Below are positions 50,048 to 61,970 of a stretch of 64,000 nucleotides of DNA, in pieces. The notes below the pieces were generated by a model. The model saw nothing but the letters and a program-made list of their open reading frames with translations, was not told where the DNA came from and ran no database searches. Positions within the stretch are counted from its first letter, which is position 1. Each line of letters begins with the position of its first letter. The position numbers and the translations under genes are program-made. The DNA is from Sporodiniella umbellata (Eukaryota > Mucoromycota > Mucoromycetes > Mucorales > Rhizopodaceae). The stretch covers positions 1 to 64,000 of the forward strand of contig JAIXMR010000023.1 in NCBI GenBank assembly GCA_025677835.1, written 5' to 3'.

Positions 50048-50235
50048 TTTTTTTATAAGCAATTACTGAGATTAAATACAAATATAAATTTAAATCATTA
50101 AGCCTAATAACCTCCATTTCCCTTTTTTTTTGTATTTTTGTATTTTAACATACTTTGTTTAGCTTTTTCTTTATTTTCTTTTCCTATTTTCCGTTATTGT
50201 AGTTTTATTGAAAGAGAAAAGAAAAAAGAGAAAAA

Positions 50236-53200
50236 ATGACAAACCGCCCGCCACCCCACCAGGGCTATTATGAAACGTCGGGCAGTAATGAAGAAATGGA
50301 CGAAATGTTGAATTCTTTAGTTGGTTCTCAAGCCATGTCCTCTCATCATAATTTGGGGCAATACAACAACAATGTAACTTGCTATAATTTTTGGCTTCTT
50401 TCCCTTACTTTTTTTTTTTAGGCTTCGTACTATGACAACAACAAATACTATACAACTGAGAACAATCATGAGAGTTACCCGGATGTAGGCTCCAACAAGT
50501 ATTACTACTCGCAAGACCTCTATCCCCCTAATCCCTATCCGCCCACTCAAAACCAAAACTCTCGACCCTTACCTCCTACGCCTCAACACGGCTATACTTA
50601 CATAGATAGTTCACCTGCTTTTCCAACACCCCAAGCGCCTATGTCTATGCCTATGCCTGACAGATATCCACCCGTAGACAGAAATATATACCCTCCTCCA
50701 GAGTACCACCAGAGTTCCTTTCATCAAAGAACGCCTAGTCAAGAGAGTTCTTCCTACAGTCATCAGAGAACACCTAGTCAGGAAGTATCCTCTTATTACC
50801 ACCAGAGAACGACGAGTGAAGACACTTCGTATAACCAAAATACATACGGTCAGAATGTGTATGGTCACAACGATTACAGCCAGTCTACTTATGGCCACCA
50901 GAACTATGAACAACCATCTTATGGGCAAGAGTCCATCCCCTCTTCAAGGCCGACCGAAAGCTACCCGCCAGTAGGGTATCCAGATCACTCTCAAGAGTAC
51001 ATAAACAATTCATATCGTCCTACTTTTAGCCAATACAACAGCGACTCCTTACCTTCCACACCCTCCACTGACAAACTACGACAAGAGAAACACAAAAGAA
51101 CACCCTCATCTCTTCGTAACAATATGATTATGACTATCGAAAGGCCCCGGTTTGACCATTTGTCAGAAACAGATCTGAACAACGGAGACGAAGTGCCCTT
51201 TATTCCAGTTTCACCAGATTCGAGCAGTGACGAAGAGTATTTCGAGAAAAAGCCTGTCGAAAAAAAGCCTCTTGAAAAGCCTCATGCAGGAGAGCTTCCT
51301 ACCGAAGAGGCACAGGTACCAGACAGTATTGTACCAGAACCCCTTCCAGAACCACCTGTGCCAGAGCCTGTTATACCACAACCTATTTTAGAAGATAGTG
51401 CCTTGGACTATTTTGTAGAACCACAGACCATAGAGGCTGAGCCCGAAGTCGAACAAGTTAAACCCAGTTATGCTTTATTCTCGGTTCTATCAGGAGCATT
51501 CATTCGAAGAGTCAAAGGTCTGGAAAACGTTCGTGAAATATACTGTGCTGGTGAATACAATGAATCTTTTTACGGTTCAGAAGCTGTGGTAAGCAAGCCT
51601 TTTTTTTTTTTTTTTTTGGTGCTTAAAGACAGTATATTAGGATATTATCCGTGGCTTGTTAGATAAACAAGTACCTAGAGAGTATTGCTTCAAAATGGCC
51701 AATTCTTTAATGACATCTGAACCGGCACTTTTTTCTCCAACACACTATTCGCAAAGATCTATAATTAATCACATTATGTACGATTCTGAAGATACATACT
51801 TTTTGGAAGAGGATGCTCTCGATGGTGAAGTTCCTACGGGTGTTTTTACACCTCTTACTTCCTGTTATTCTTACCAGTGTACGCCTGAAGCAGGTGGCTG
51901 CTATTCTCCTAAATGCCCCAATAATAAGGACAACCAGGATCTTGGCATGGATTGCGATGACGAGATTAGTGTATCACGTACTGCAATGACAGAGGCGGCT
52001 GCTTCTCCAGAAGGAGGATGGGTAAATGACCTACAGTCACTAATTACTGAGTACTAACCGATACGATACAGCTTGTCTCTCACGATGCTTGGGCTTCTAG
52101 AGTGGATAGAGAGCTGCTTTTATCATTAGACAAGAAGGAAATTGCACGACAAGAAGTGCTAAATGAAATTATTTACTCTGAAGAAAAGTTTTTATCTGAC
52201 TTGACCATTCTTCGAGAGGTAACCATGAATCTATAGGGACTTTAGCTAATTCTTTTACTAATAATAGGTTATTGTACAAGGTCTAGAAAGATCGGAATCG
52301 ATCGAGGCTCATAGACTAAAAGATTTTATCAAGATGGTGTTTAATAATTTTGAGGTTCTTTTAGAAAACAGTGGCGCTATGTTCAGAGACTTCTTGTCCC
52401 GTGCACGTCAATACGAAGGCCAATGTGTTCCTACCATTGGTGATATTATATTGCACCACATGGTTTTCTTTGAAGAGCCATTTGTAGAATATAGCCCCCA
52501 TGCAGGGCTTGCAAAATACATTGCCGAGACAGAAATGAAAAATAACCCTGAATTTGAAAAGTTTGTAAAGGAAGTCGCCAAGCATGAACGTACCAATCGA
52601 CTTCCTATTTGGCATTATCTTTTGAGTCCAGTTACTCGTATGCAACGTTATCCTCTGTTGATAGAAGCCCTTCTGAAAAAGACACCTGAAGACCATGCAG
52701 ACCATACTTACCTGACTCGCTGTTATGACATGATTCGTTCTATTGCTTCAAAAGCAGACAGAAGTGCAATACATACCAAACTTCAATTGGCTATTTTGCA
52801 TATCCGAGATGCCATCACTTTCCGACAGGGTGAGCTCTACGATTTGCAGTTGGGCGACAAAAACAGACGTTTATACCACCAAGGTATACTCAAACGCCGA
52901 AGCGGCTCTGTAGAAGCAGACAAAACAGATATTTATGCCTTTGTATTTGATCACATGGTCCTGTTGACTAAGCAGCGAAAAACAGCGACTGGGGACGAAT
53001 ACCGTGTATGGAGAAAGCCAATTCCATTGCATATGCTCGTAGTTCAAAATACACTAAAGACTCTTCCTGGAAGCTCATCCTTCCAAACCTTTGACTCTGC
53101 TCCTCGTCATAGTGTCTCAAACGGTGCAACCTTGGTCCTTCATCATCTTGGCTCTCGCGGTGGCTCTGTTTATCCCTTCTATTGTTCTTCTACTGAAGAA

Positions 53201-54607
53201 AAGCAAACCTGGGTAAAGGCTATGGATGATGCCAAGACATCGCTTAAAAAACGACATGGCGATATGGACGTATTTGAATTAAGGCCTTTGGATGATCTCA
53301 ATTTCCGTCTTGCCACCTCTGGCGGACCGCCATCAGGTACAACTACACGTATTCATTGTTCAGTTCCTTTTGTCACAGCACAAAATGAGCACAAGATTGC
53401 TATTGGTACAGATAATGGTGTGTTTTTTAAGACAGAAGGCAAGGATAACTCTGTACGTCGCGCCATTCAATGTGAAAGCGTACTTCAACTGGGTATTATG
53501 GAGAAGCACCACATTTTGATCGTTTTGACAGGTACTTCAGAAAGGGGGGAAGGGAAGAATCAAAGCGCTCATGCTTTTTCTATAAATAGAAAAAGCCCTG
53601 AGAGCATACCCAGTAGATCTGTTGGACTCAAAAAGCAACACCAAAGCTATCGACCGTATAGAAATGGAAATCGGTCAACATGTCAACTTTTTCCAACTGG
53701 GCTTTTGTAACGGTAGAGACATGCTGGTGTATAAGAAAAAGAAAAAGACAAGTAGTGTATTTACAGCCCTTGAGCCATTCTGCGATTTGAGAGATTCTAA
53801 GAATGAAAAGCTACTAACACCTCGCACTTCTCTGTTCAGTAATAAGCCAGAATATTTGAGATGGTTCAAGAAATATAAAGTAAGACCATGATGTGCATAG
53901 ATACTACAACATATACTAACTAGTAACTTTATTAGGACTTTTATATTGGAGCCGAAGCTTGCAATATTCATTTCTTGAGAGCCAAGCTAAACATTGTTTG
54001 CGAAAGAGGGTTTGAAGTGATTGATCCAGAGAATTTAACTGTAGGAAGAGATATACCAGATTCTGAGGATCCACAATTTAACTTTGTCACCCGTCATCCC
54101 GAGCCCCTGAAACCGTTAGCAATGTATCGTATAAATCATAAATTTTTACTATGCTACGACAAATTTGCTTTTTACGTTAATAACCGTAACGGGTCGCTTG
54201 TTCAAAGAGAACCTGGAAAGTAAGTCATAAAAAATAATGGTACATAAAACTAAGTTTGCTTATTAGACCACCTGTATTATGTGAATGGGAAGGCACTCCC
54301 TCACACATTGTGTACGAGCATCCTTATATAATTGCGATAGATCCTTATTTCATTGAAGTGCGTCATGTTGAAACGGTAAGCCTACAAAAATTATAGTATT
54401 ACACGCTTTCCTAACACTCGCTTCTTTTCAAAGGGCGAGCTTGTTCAAATCATCTCTGGCGAAAATATAAGACTAGCCTATTATAATGGAGGAGAGAAGC
54501 CAGTAATCCATGTCTGTATGACACATAGTCAAAAACCAGACACTCAGGCATTATTCCATCTCTCTTTGAATCATCGCTCTTCTGCGCCTTTAAGAAAAGG
54601 GATGTAA
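50236..54607 (+). CDS. rom2: Rom2-type Rho1 guanine-nucleotide exchange factor
   Basis: The start MTNRPPPHQGYYE is at 50236. The N-terminal ~340 residues are Tyr/Pro/Gln/Ser-rich, with HQRTPSQE repeats and an acidic PVEKKPLEKP stretch. A DEP-like segment follows (ESFYGSEAVDIIRGLLDKQ). The RhoGEF (DH) domain includes RQEVLNEIIYSEEKFLSDL, PIWHYLLSPVTRMQRYPLL and RCYDMIRSIASKAD. A PH domain follows (YHQGILKRRSG ... DKTDIYAFVFDHMVLL ... EEKQTWVKAM). A C-terminal CNH domain starts at about IHCSVPFVTAQ and runs to the stop at 54605-54607. This is the DEP-DH-PH-CNH order of Rom1/Rom2 and fission-yeast Rgf1-3, which load GTP on Rho1 to drive glucan synthesis and Pkc1-MAPK wall signalling. The start is only 188 bp after the wc-1 stop. 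Confidence 0.93.
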
Positions 54608-54995
54608 AACAAAAACTCGTGTATCTTTTTCAAAAACCACACGCATATCATTGAAAGAGAATGTGTCGCAGGAGAAAAAACTTTTCGATGAAGGAATAAA
54701 TTTTGGGACAATTTATTATTAAAAAAGCCATTCGCTTATATCTGCACTTTGTAGAGAACGGCTTTACATTTATTGGTCTGTAAAAATAAGCAACACAATT
54801 GCTTTTTTTTAGTTCCATCCAGGTGGGAGACACGTATATTCAGCGCAAGATTCAAATTCGCTGTGTTCTTTTTGCTACTGAAGCATAAAGACTACCAAAG
54901 GGATTTTGTGACAAGATTGCACTAGCACGTCGATACTCAAATAACAAGGCTTTTAAACTGGAGTTTTTGTTTATATTTTATTTTTGCTTTACACT

Positions 54996-55113
54996 TTTTT
55001 CGGAAATAATGCCACTCACCCACAAAATGTACCATTTCAAAATTGTACTTGTTTCAAGCGAAAAAATCAAGTGTGCAATTATTTTCTGTGTGTGTAGCAT
55101 TATTTCCGAAAAA
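54996..55113. repeat. Short element bounded by 17-bp inverted repeats
   Basis: tttttcggaaataatgc at 54996-55012 is exactly complementary to 55097-55113. Pairing continues imperfectly inward and outward. The 84-bp interior is AT-rich. It could be a miniature transposable element or a hairpin-forming RNA. Confidence 0.7.
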
Positions 55114-56292
55114 GATGTTTATTTTTATTTTAGATATATCAAGATGAGACACAGCTGTCATTGGTTTGATTTAAACTGAGTTCCCAAATACTTCTGTCTA
55201 TCGCATATGTTGTACAAGAACTGCGATGATCACTACAATAGTGAGCACAAGATAAAACAGAACACGCTTAAGCTTACTTGGGTCTATAAGTATTACATAT
55301 ATTTAAAGTTGAAAACACAAGCTCTAGTCTTGTACCTACAGAGTCTTGCAATATAAAATGAAAATGGGAAGCACTGTTACTCAAGAAAAAGTTGGATTTC
55401 TTCTAAACTTTGATTGAAGCAAACTTCTTGTATCAACATATTTACTCTTCAAAATCAATCGTTTACATATATAGTGATGGTTGTTTCTATCTTTTTTAAT
55501 TTTTTTCAATCGCCTTGGTTAATTTTTTTTTTTTTTTTTTGCTTTTGACTATTGAAAGATGTTGAATTAGTATCAGCAACACGACACATATCGTATCCCT
55601 AAAGAGTTTTGTTCTGTGGTGACTAGATATAAGCATCGGTATTAACAGTATACAGTGAAGCACGTTCTTATATTTAGCCGTAGCAATCTATTCTGTACGC
55701 ATAGCATAATATACAAATTAGATCAATGCCAACAGTAGGTATTCTGGTGGTACATTGATCTATTATTTACAAAAATATTGGAACTAAAAAATAATACTTG
55801 TGAAATATATATTGAGCTAGAACTAAACAAAGATGTTATAACTGTTGACGTTTATATAAAAGTACACTAAGGAATTATAAAAACAAAACATGTTTTACTG
55901 TGACTGAACCATGATCTAAAATTCAACGTGGTACAAAGAAATGGAAACCTCAAGACAGTTTGATTCAACTTGTCGTAAGCTTTTTTTCCTCCAAAAGAAT
56001 ATGGCCTTTGTACACCAGGGAGCCCTATTTTTTTCTTATAGATTTGAGAAGCTTTACTTTAGTGAAACCATATCAAAAGATGCCTAGTCTCTTTAAAAAA
56101 CTAGATTTGCCATCACTGTATTTGTCACTCAGGATACGAGAGAGGTAAGCACTTCAGCGCCTCTATGTCAACAGCATACGGTATCCTTTTGATAAGTACA
56201 AACTTTAATTCCATCTCACCAGCTGAGCACAGTAGAAATTATTAGCAGTACTAACGATGTTATTGAAAATGGTATTTTTAAGTGTAATTTTG

Positions 56293-56321
56293 AAAAAAAA
56301 AAAAAAAAAAAAAAAAAAAAA
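56293..56321. repeat. Poly(A) tract, 29 nt
   Basis: Longest uninterrupted A run in the window. Confidence 0.9.
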
Positions 56322-58114
56322 GCATGGCTCCAAAAGGTCTATAGCAGTCTATGCTTCAAAAGATGACCTGTAATAAAGACAATCGGGGCCACCAATGCCC
56401 AATACTGGTTTATACAATTACTGATTAGAGAAATTAAATATAGCTCTACTTTCTTTTCTTTGCAAAAAAAAATATGGGTATTGCTTAAATTGACTATAAG
56501 GTCTAGACTAAGTGTTCCACGACGCTTTTTAACTTGTTACGCGCTTATATACTTTGTGCTGAAATATGCATTAGAAAGTCAGATTGGGAAACGCTTACGG
56601 TAGAACAATAACAAATGCCAATGTAGGTGACACAGTATCCAATTATCAAGTACAACATGTACGATCCAATAAGACAATGACGCTTAGAAAATAAAATACG
56701 TAATATATCTAACGAACCTTTTGTAGGCGGAGAGTCTAAAAAACAACTTAGAGTAGTGTAATACTATATTGGAGCTTTCCAAAGGAATTAATGGACAATT
56801 AGTGAATCCGTTTCAACAAGTCGGCGTTTTTTTAAAACAAAATAGGCGTCTTGCTTTATATAGAAAGATAGCTGGTATAGCGTCTCAAAAGCGCTTCTTT
56901 GCCTATTTTCTTGACATCATCTGCTTGTTTTTTCTTTTTGTTGTTTTGAAGCTGAAGAGGTCTAAGGCTTCATTTTGTTAAACCTTCATCAAAATACACG
57001 CTTAATTAGCTTTTGTTATCGCTTGTATTTCGGAAGAACTGAACATTGTCAGTGTACTTTTTCTTAGTCATTTTATACTAAGTTTCAGATTAATATGAAA
57101 AGAAAGCTCGTCAAGAAAGATTCAGCTTCTTGTGACAATCGTGTTTGTTTGTTTGTTTTTTCCTATTTAAAAACGTAACCCAGGCGTTTCTAAACCTTTC
57201 GTCCGCCGTTTTGGTTTATGTATTGAAACCAAATTTTTTTTGAAAGACAAGTTGTAATTTTATTTTGTGAAAGCAAGCAACTCATTTCTAAATCCTTTTT
57301 AATTCATGTAATTTTGTATCAAACCCCCATTAATGTATCTAATATGACAATTGGGCTGTCTTCAATACATATAAAAACAGCATTTTTATGGACAGTAAAC
57401 GGTTGGACAGCTTTTCTTTGTTTCTCCAGGATGATGTCAGTATTTGTCCTTTAATATTTAGCCTGTTTGTGTGCGGCACCGACAAGAACTCCAAATTGCT
57501 ATGCAGTGATGACCACATACAGACACTTCTCAAACAACAATTCAAAGAGCTCCACTTTTTTTTTTTTTTGAATATAGTAACACGCATACTTCGCCTCAAT
57601 GATGCTTTCCTCATAATCAAATCACTAAAAGACTTTACCTTTTTTATCTCTATCGGTGTTTTTTCTGTTTCTGTTTCGCTATTTAAAGTTAATAAAGCCA
57701 AATGTTGTGTCTGAGAGACCTACGCTTTGAGGCGAAGGTTCTCTCATCATCGATACAGTATACTAGTTTAAATTGACCCTAATTGCCAAGCATATATTGA
57801 TTGCCTACAGCCTGCGAAAAAGAAGTACAACGAAGACAGGTACTTAGTATTTTCTTGGTCATCTCAAAAAGTAAACACATGTATTGTAAAATATTCTAAA
57901 CACCAGGACATTTTGTACACGAATTCTGCCCTCCCGTCAGGCGAATTGATTTCTATCAGGGCAAATTCATTTTTCGTGCATAATAAAAATGGTCACGAAC
58001 GCTGATTGGCTAGTTTCTTTCTTTTTAAAGGCCTTTTCCTTTTCTTTCCCTCCTTTCTTTCTTTCTCCTTTTTCTCCTCAGCATTTTAACTTTCTTTTAT
58101 TTTCTTCGATAACT

Positions 58115-60064
58115 ATGTCATTGAGTATTGGGGCTGGCTCCCATAATGTAGAAGCAAACAAAAGACACAGTCGATCACTAGACCTTGAGCAAACAAATGC
58201 AAGGCAAATACGTCAGTTGCACCAACGCTCTGCTTCAGAAAACGATGGACTTGTAGAGAGTCAGACGATTGAAAGACAAGTACCTTCCAAAGTATTTTCT
58301 CTCTACAAAAAGTTCAGCACTCGCCATACAAAACATTCTTTTCTACCAGAAATCAAGCCAACTGCAACCACCGCTACACTTACAAACTCAAGAACGTCTT
58401 TTGGTTCCAGCTTTTCTAATCTTCTTTCTAAGAGTAATAAAAATGGAACCAATAGCTCCGCCTTACGTTTTTTAGACCAACTCTCACTGTATCAAATAAA
58501 CAAAGAAAACAACCGTAAATCATTCATATCCTCGCTGCTTGCTCAGACTGGAGAATCAAGGTAAAAAGGAAAATAAATTCCTTGTATTTTTAAACTCACC
58601 ACTTTTTTTTTCTTTTTTGGCGCTACCAAGACGTTCTTTACCTAACAGTCTCCAAAATGATATTGCACAGTTCGCTATTGACGGTTATGCTCAAAAATAT
58701 TTCACAACTCATAAAAAGGGCCTATTCAGAAGAAGGGTGACGATGAACGAGATGATGCAATGGACTTGCCAATCTATTAAACAACCCCTCTTACTCTTAT
58801 CGAATAAAAAAGAGGCAACCAAATGTTTCAAAATCCTGCAAATTTTGATGGATGATCGACCCAAGCCAAAGAATTACGACAGTTTAGAAAATTTTCAATA
58901 TTTACTCGATTGTGGTATTGCAAAAGGGCAAATGCGAGATGAAATTTATGTTCAAATATGTAGACAATTGAACAACAATCCAACAAGGTACCGCCTCTTT
59001 CTTTTAATTCACTTAAAAGAAATAGACATCGTCTTATAATAGAATAGCAACTGAACCCCAACCAAAAAAAAAAAAAAAATAGTGCCAGCAGAAAAAAAGG
59101 CTGGGAGATTCTCTGTGTGGTCTGTGTCACATTTCCTCCTTCTAAAGACTTGGAGTCTTATCTTTTCGATTTTGTGAACGCCTATCATTCAACAGAAAGA
59201 GAAGATTTGAATATCTTTAGTCGCTATGTGGCCGACAAACTGACACGTATTTGTTTAAAGGGAGCTAGAGGAAAAGTTTTGTCAGTAAATGAGATTGAAC
59301 GAGCCATGGTAACATATACGAATATATACAAAAAGAGTATATCACTTACTTTAAGTAGGAGGCGCCATTTAAACCTTCTGTCTTTGGTGAGTCACTTGAT
59401 ACCGTTTTATCCCTTGAAAAAGACCCCACCCTTAAGATACCCAGAATTGTTATCTTCTTGACTCATGCTGTGCATGAGCTAAATGGGAAAAAAGCGGAAG
59501 GCATATTTCGTGTTCCAGGCGATGCGGATACTGTGACAGAACTAGTAAGACATAGCCAACTATATTCATATATGTTCTTATTTGCCTTTCTTAAAAAAAA
59601 AAAAGCGTGTACGTATCGAAAATGGAATTTATGAGCTGAACGGCATTGACGATCCCAATGTTCCTGCTTCTTTACTAAAGTACTGGCTCAGAGATCTCGT
59701 GGAACCTTTAATTCCTACAAATCTCTATTTGCCATGTGTACAAAGTGCAAACGATACTGCCAAGGCTGTCGCTATTGTCAACTCATTACCAGATTACAAC
59801 AGACGTATTGTACTCTATATAGTTCGATTTCTTCAAGAGTTTATTGAGCCAGAAGTGACACAATACACACGTATGAACATATTTAACCTAGCTATGGTTT
59901 TTGCACCCAATTTCTTACGTTGCCCTTTTACCCACTTGCCCACAATCTTTCAAAATGCTAAATATGAGCAAACCTTTGTTAAAAACTTGGTCGAAATGTT
60001 GGAGATTGACAAGGAAGCCTGTGCCTACCAAGAGGGCGAGTTTATAGGAGTAATAAAACAATAA
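58115..60064 (+). CDS. MyTH4-RhoGAP protein
   Basis: The chosen start MSLSIGAGSHNVE is at 58115. An upstream in-frame ATG at 57989 would add 42 residues of Phe/Ser/Pro from a pyrimidine-rich leader and looks untranslated. A Ser-rich N-terminal region is followed by a MyTH4 domain: FKILQILMDDRP, LLDCGIAKGQMRDEIYVQICRQLNNNP, then GWEILCVVCVTFPPSK and LTRICLKGARGK. A RhoGAP domain follows: FGESLDTVLSLEKDPTLKIPRIV, EGIFRVPGDAD with the arginine finger, LLKYWLRDLVEPLIP and MNIFNLAMVFAPNFLR. The stop is at 60062-60064. Related proteins (animal ARHGAP39/Vilse-like) bind microtubule or myosin partners through MyTH4 and switch off Rac, Cdc42 or Rho. The GTPase target is unknown. One intron acceptor follows an A12 run. 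Confidence 0.88.
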
Positions 60065-60319
60065 AGTGAATCCAGCAAAAAGAGAACAATGATTTAAACA
60101 TGAAACTCTGTCTTTATTTAAAAGCATGTTTACGAACACACATAAATCTATCTTTAAATGTACACTAACCGTAGGGAGAACAGCTTGTAAGAAAAAAAAA
60201 ACAAAGGAGAGGGAGAAAGTGGTTGAGGGAATGAGAGTGAGGAGAAATGACAATTTTAGGAGAAAAGATTTATTGGAGGAAGGGGACGAGTTTTACAAAA
60301 GGGGATGCTATATGTATTA

Positions 60320-61015
60320 TTATTTATAAAATAAAGAGCGAGCGGCTTTATGCTTCCAAATGGCAGAAGTTTTGACTGCAAATGCATTATATTTACGGGT
60401 ATTTTTATCTTGCTTTTTTTTTATCCACTGCTCATATTCCCTTAGTTGAAATAGTAATCCCAAGTTTGGACTGATGGCAGGCGATAATGCCTTTACTTGC
60501 TCATAAGCGTCCTGTAGAGATAACCTCTTTACCTTCATCATATAAGCTATAATCACTGTCGCGGATCTTGCCACCCCACATTGACAATGTACTAGTATGT
60601 TTTGACCTGCAGAACGTGTTTTGTCAATGATATTGATTGCTTTTTGTAACTCGATAGATAAGTTGTCTTGGTTGTGCTCCCAGCTAAGCTTATAATAGCC
60701 CATGGTTGACTGAAACATATATTCCTCTGGATAGGTGACTTCGGCGGCTACGTTTAATATCGCATTCACAGATAATCTTTTTAGGCTGTTCAAATCCAGG
60801 GTGTTTCTTTCTGAGCCCAAATAAAGATGCGGTAAAATTTTTATGGGTCCATTAGGATAGGCGTTAAGATTTTGGTCGTTGGGTATAATGAATGCTGTCT
60901 TGGGAGGCTCTATTATTGCTCCATTCAAAGATAAAGAAAGATTCTTTTTCATCAAATTCTTTCGACGACTCGCTAAGCCCGAATTAGGAGGCATCATAAG
61001 CTTACTGGCCGTCAT
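60320..61015 (-). CDS. Dual-specificity phosphatase (MAPK-phosphatase type), 231 aa
   Basis: An intronless frame. The chosen start MTASKLMMPPNSG is at 61015. An upstream ATG at 61150 would add 45 residues dominated by Leu/Phe from an A/T-rich leader and is unlikely. The catalytic loop is HCQCGVARSAT (HCxxGxxRS), the general-acid aspartate is probably in the WEHNQDNLS segment, and a DSP core begins IKILPHLYLGSERNTLD and ends DAYEQVKALSPAISPNLG. It dephosphorylates Tyr and Thr, in fungi typically on MAP kinases (yeast Msg5, fission-yeast Pmp1). Its substrate is inferred only from the family. Its stop is 255 bp from the RhoGAP stop, in convergent orientation. Confidence 0.88.
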   Translation of the reverse strand: MTASKLMMPPNSGLASRRKNLMKKNLSLSLNGAIIEPPKTAFIIPNDQNLNAYPNGPIKILPHLYLGSERNTLDLNSLKRLSVNAILNVAAEVTYPEEYMFQSTMGYYKLSWEHNQDNLSIELQKAINIIDKTRSAGQNILVHCQCGVARSATVIIAYMMKVKRLSLQDAYEQVKALSPAISPNLGLLFQLREYEQWIKKKQDKNTRKYNAFAVKTSAIWKHKAARSLFYK

Positions 61016-61970
61016 TAATATAATAAAGAGAAAAGGATATGTAAAAAAAAAAAAAGGTAATAGCAATAGCAATAGTAAAAGAAAGCAAAAAAAAAGAACA
61101 TCAGTATTTTTTTCAACTACATTTATAATAGGAGACAAACGAAGAAGCATTTAGATTCTAATAAACATTTTGATTACTTGTCCAATAATATTAATTCCTT
61201 TTAATTAGTTTTTTTGCAACTTGGCAAATCCTTTTCTCCTTTCTCCTTTTTCAGCCTCAATCCTTTGTTTGCTTAATGCGCTCTAATTAACTTAGTGCAT
61301 TTTACATACTCTAAATAACTCAAGAATAATTACTTTTTTTTTCTTCCATTCTCTAATTTTTGTGTCATACGAAATTAATAAACTTGTTTTAAAAAAGGAA
61401 AATTAAGGCAAGAATGTTAATAGTCCTATTTATAATGAAAACGCGCCCCCTCATCTCTGTCTTCATTGTTTTTAGTCATCTATCTCGGCTGTTTAAATGA
61501 TTTTATCATTGTTTCTTGTTTATCAAGCTGTAAAGAATGCAACGTGCATAGAATCTTTTACTTGCTTTTGTTTTTTCTATGACTGTCTTTTCAAGAAAAA
61601 AAAAACCATATTCTTTATTTCAAAATATAAAGACATAGAAAGCCGAAAAAGTTTTGTGCGCTTTTTAGAAAATCTGCCTTCCCCTGGATTGTTCGTTGTC
61701 AACAAATGTATTTATTTATTATAATATAAATAGTAACAATAATCTGTAAGTGAAACATGACAGTAAAAAGTTTCTCGATCCACACTCTATACAGTCGAGC
61801 ACTACAAAGTTCAGAGTAAAGGAAAAGATTACGTAGCAAATATTTTAAAATCCGAAAACCGTGACTTGAATCAAATTGGATTACGTGGTTTTGGGGGTAT
61901 CCAAACAACACGCGTGTATATGTGTGTGCGATTTTCTTTTTTTTACTATAATTGTTTCTTTTAATATATA
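61016..61970. other. Divergent promoter region, phosphatase / proteasome subunit
   Basis: 955 bp, AT-rich. The left part carries A-rich/poly-pyrimidine leader sequence of the phosphatase. I did not find a convincing proteasome-associated control element (PACE) by eye. Confidence 0.5.

Larger units (their letters stand above)
54608..58114. other. 3.5-kb gene-poor spacer
   Basis: It contains a 17-bp inverted repeat (54996-55113), a T19 tract near 55521-55540 and the longest A tract of the window (56293-56321). No supported gene is seen. Pyrimidine-rich sequence at about 58010-58110 should be the leader of the RhoGAP gene. Confidence 0.55.

Noticed and set aside
57989..58114. Upstream ATG that would lengthen the RhoGAP by 42 residues
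   Set aside because: The added part is Phe/Ser/Pro-rich translation of a pyrimidine leader; the next ATG begins normal-looking sequence.
61016..61150. Upstream ATG adding a Leu-rich hydrophobic segment to the phosphatase
   Set aside because: It comes from an A/T-rich leader; the family has no such N-terminal anchor and the next ATG fits better.
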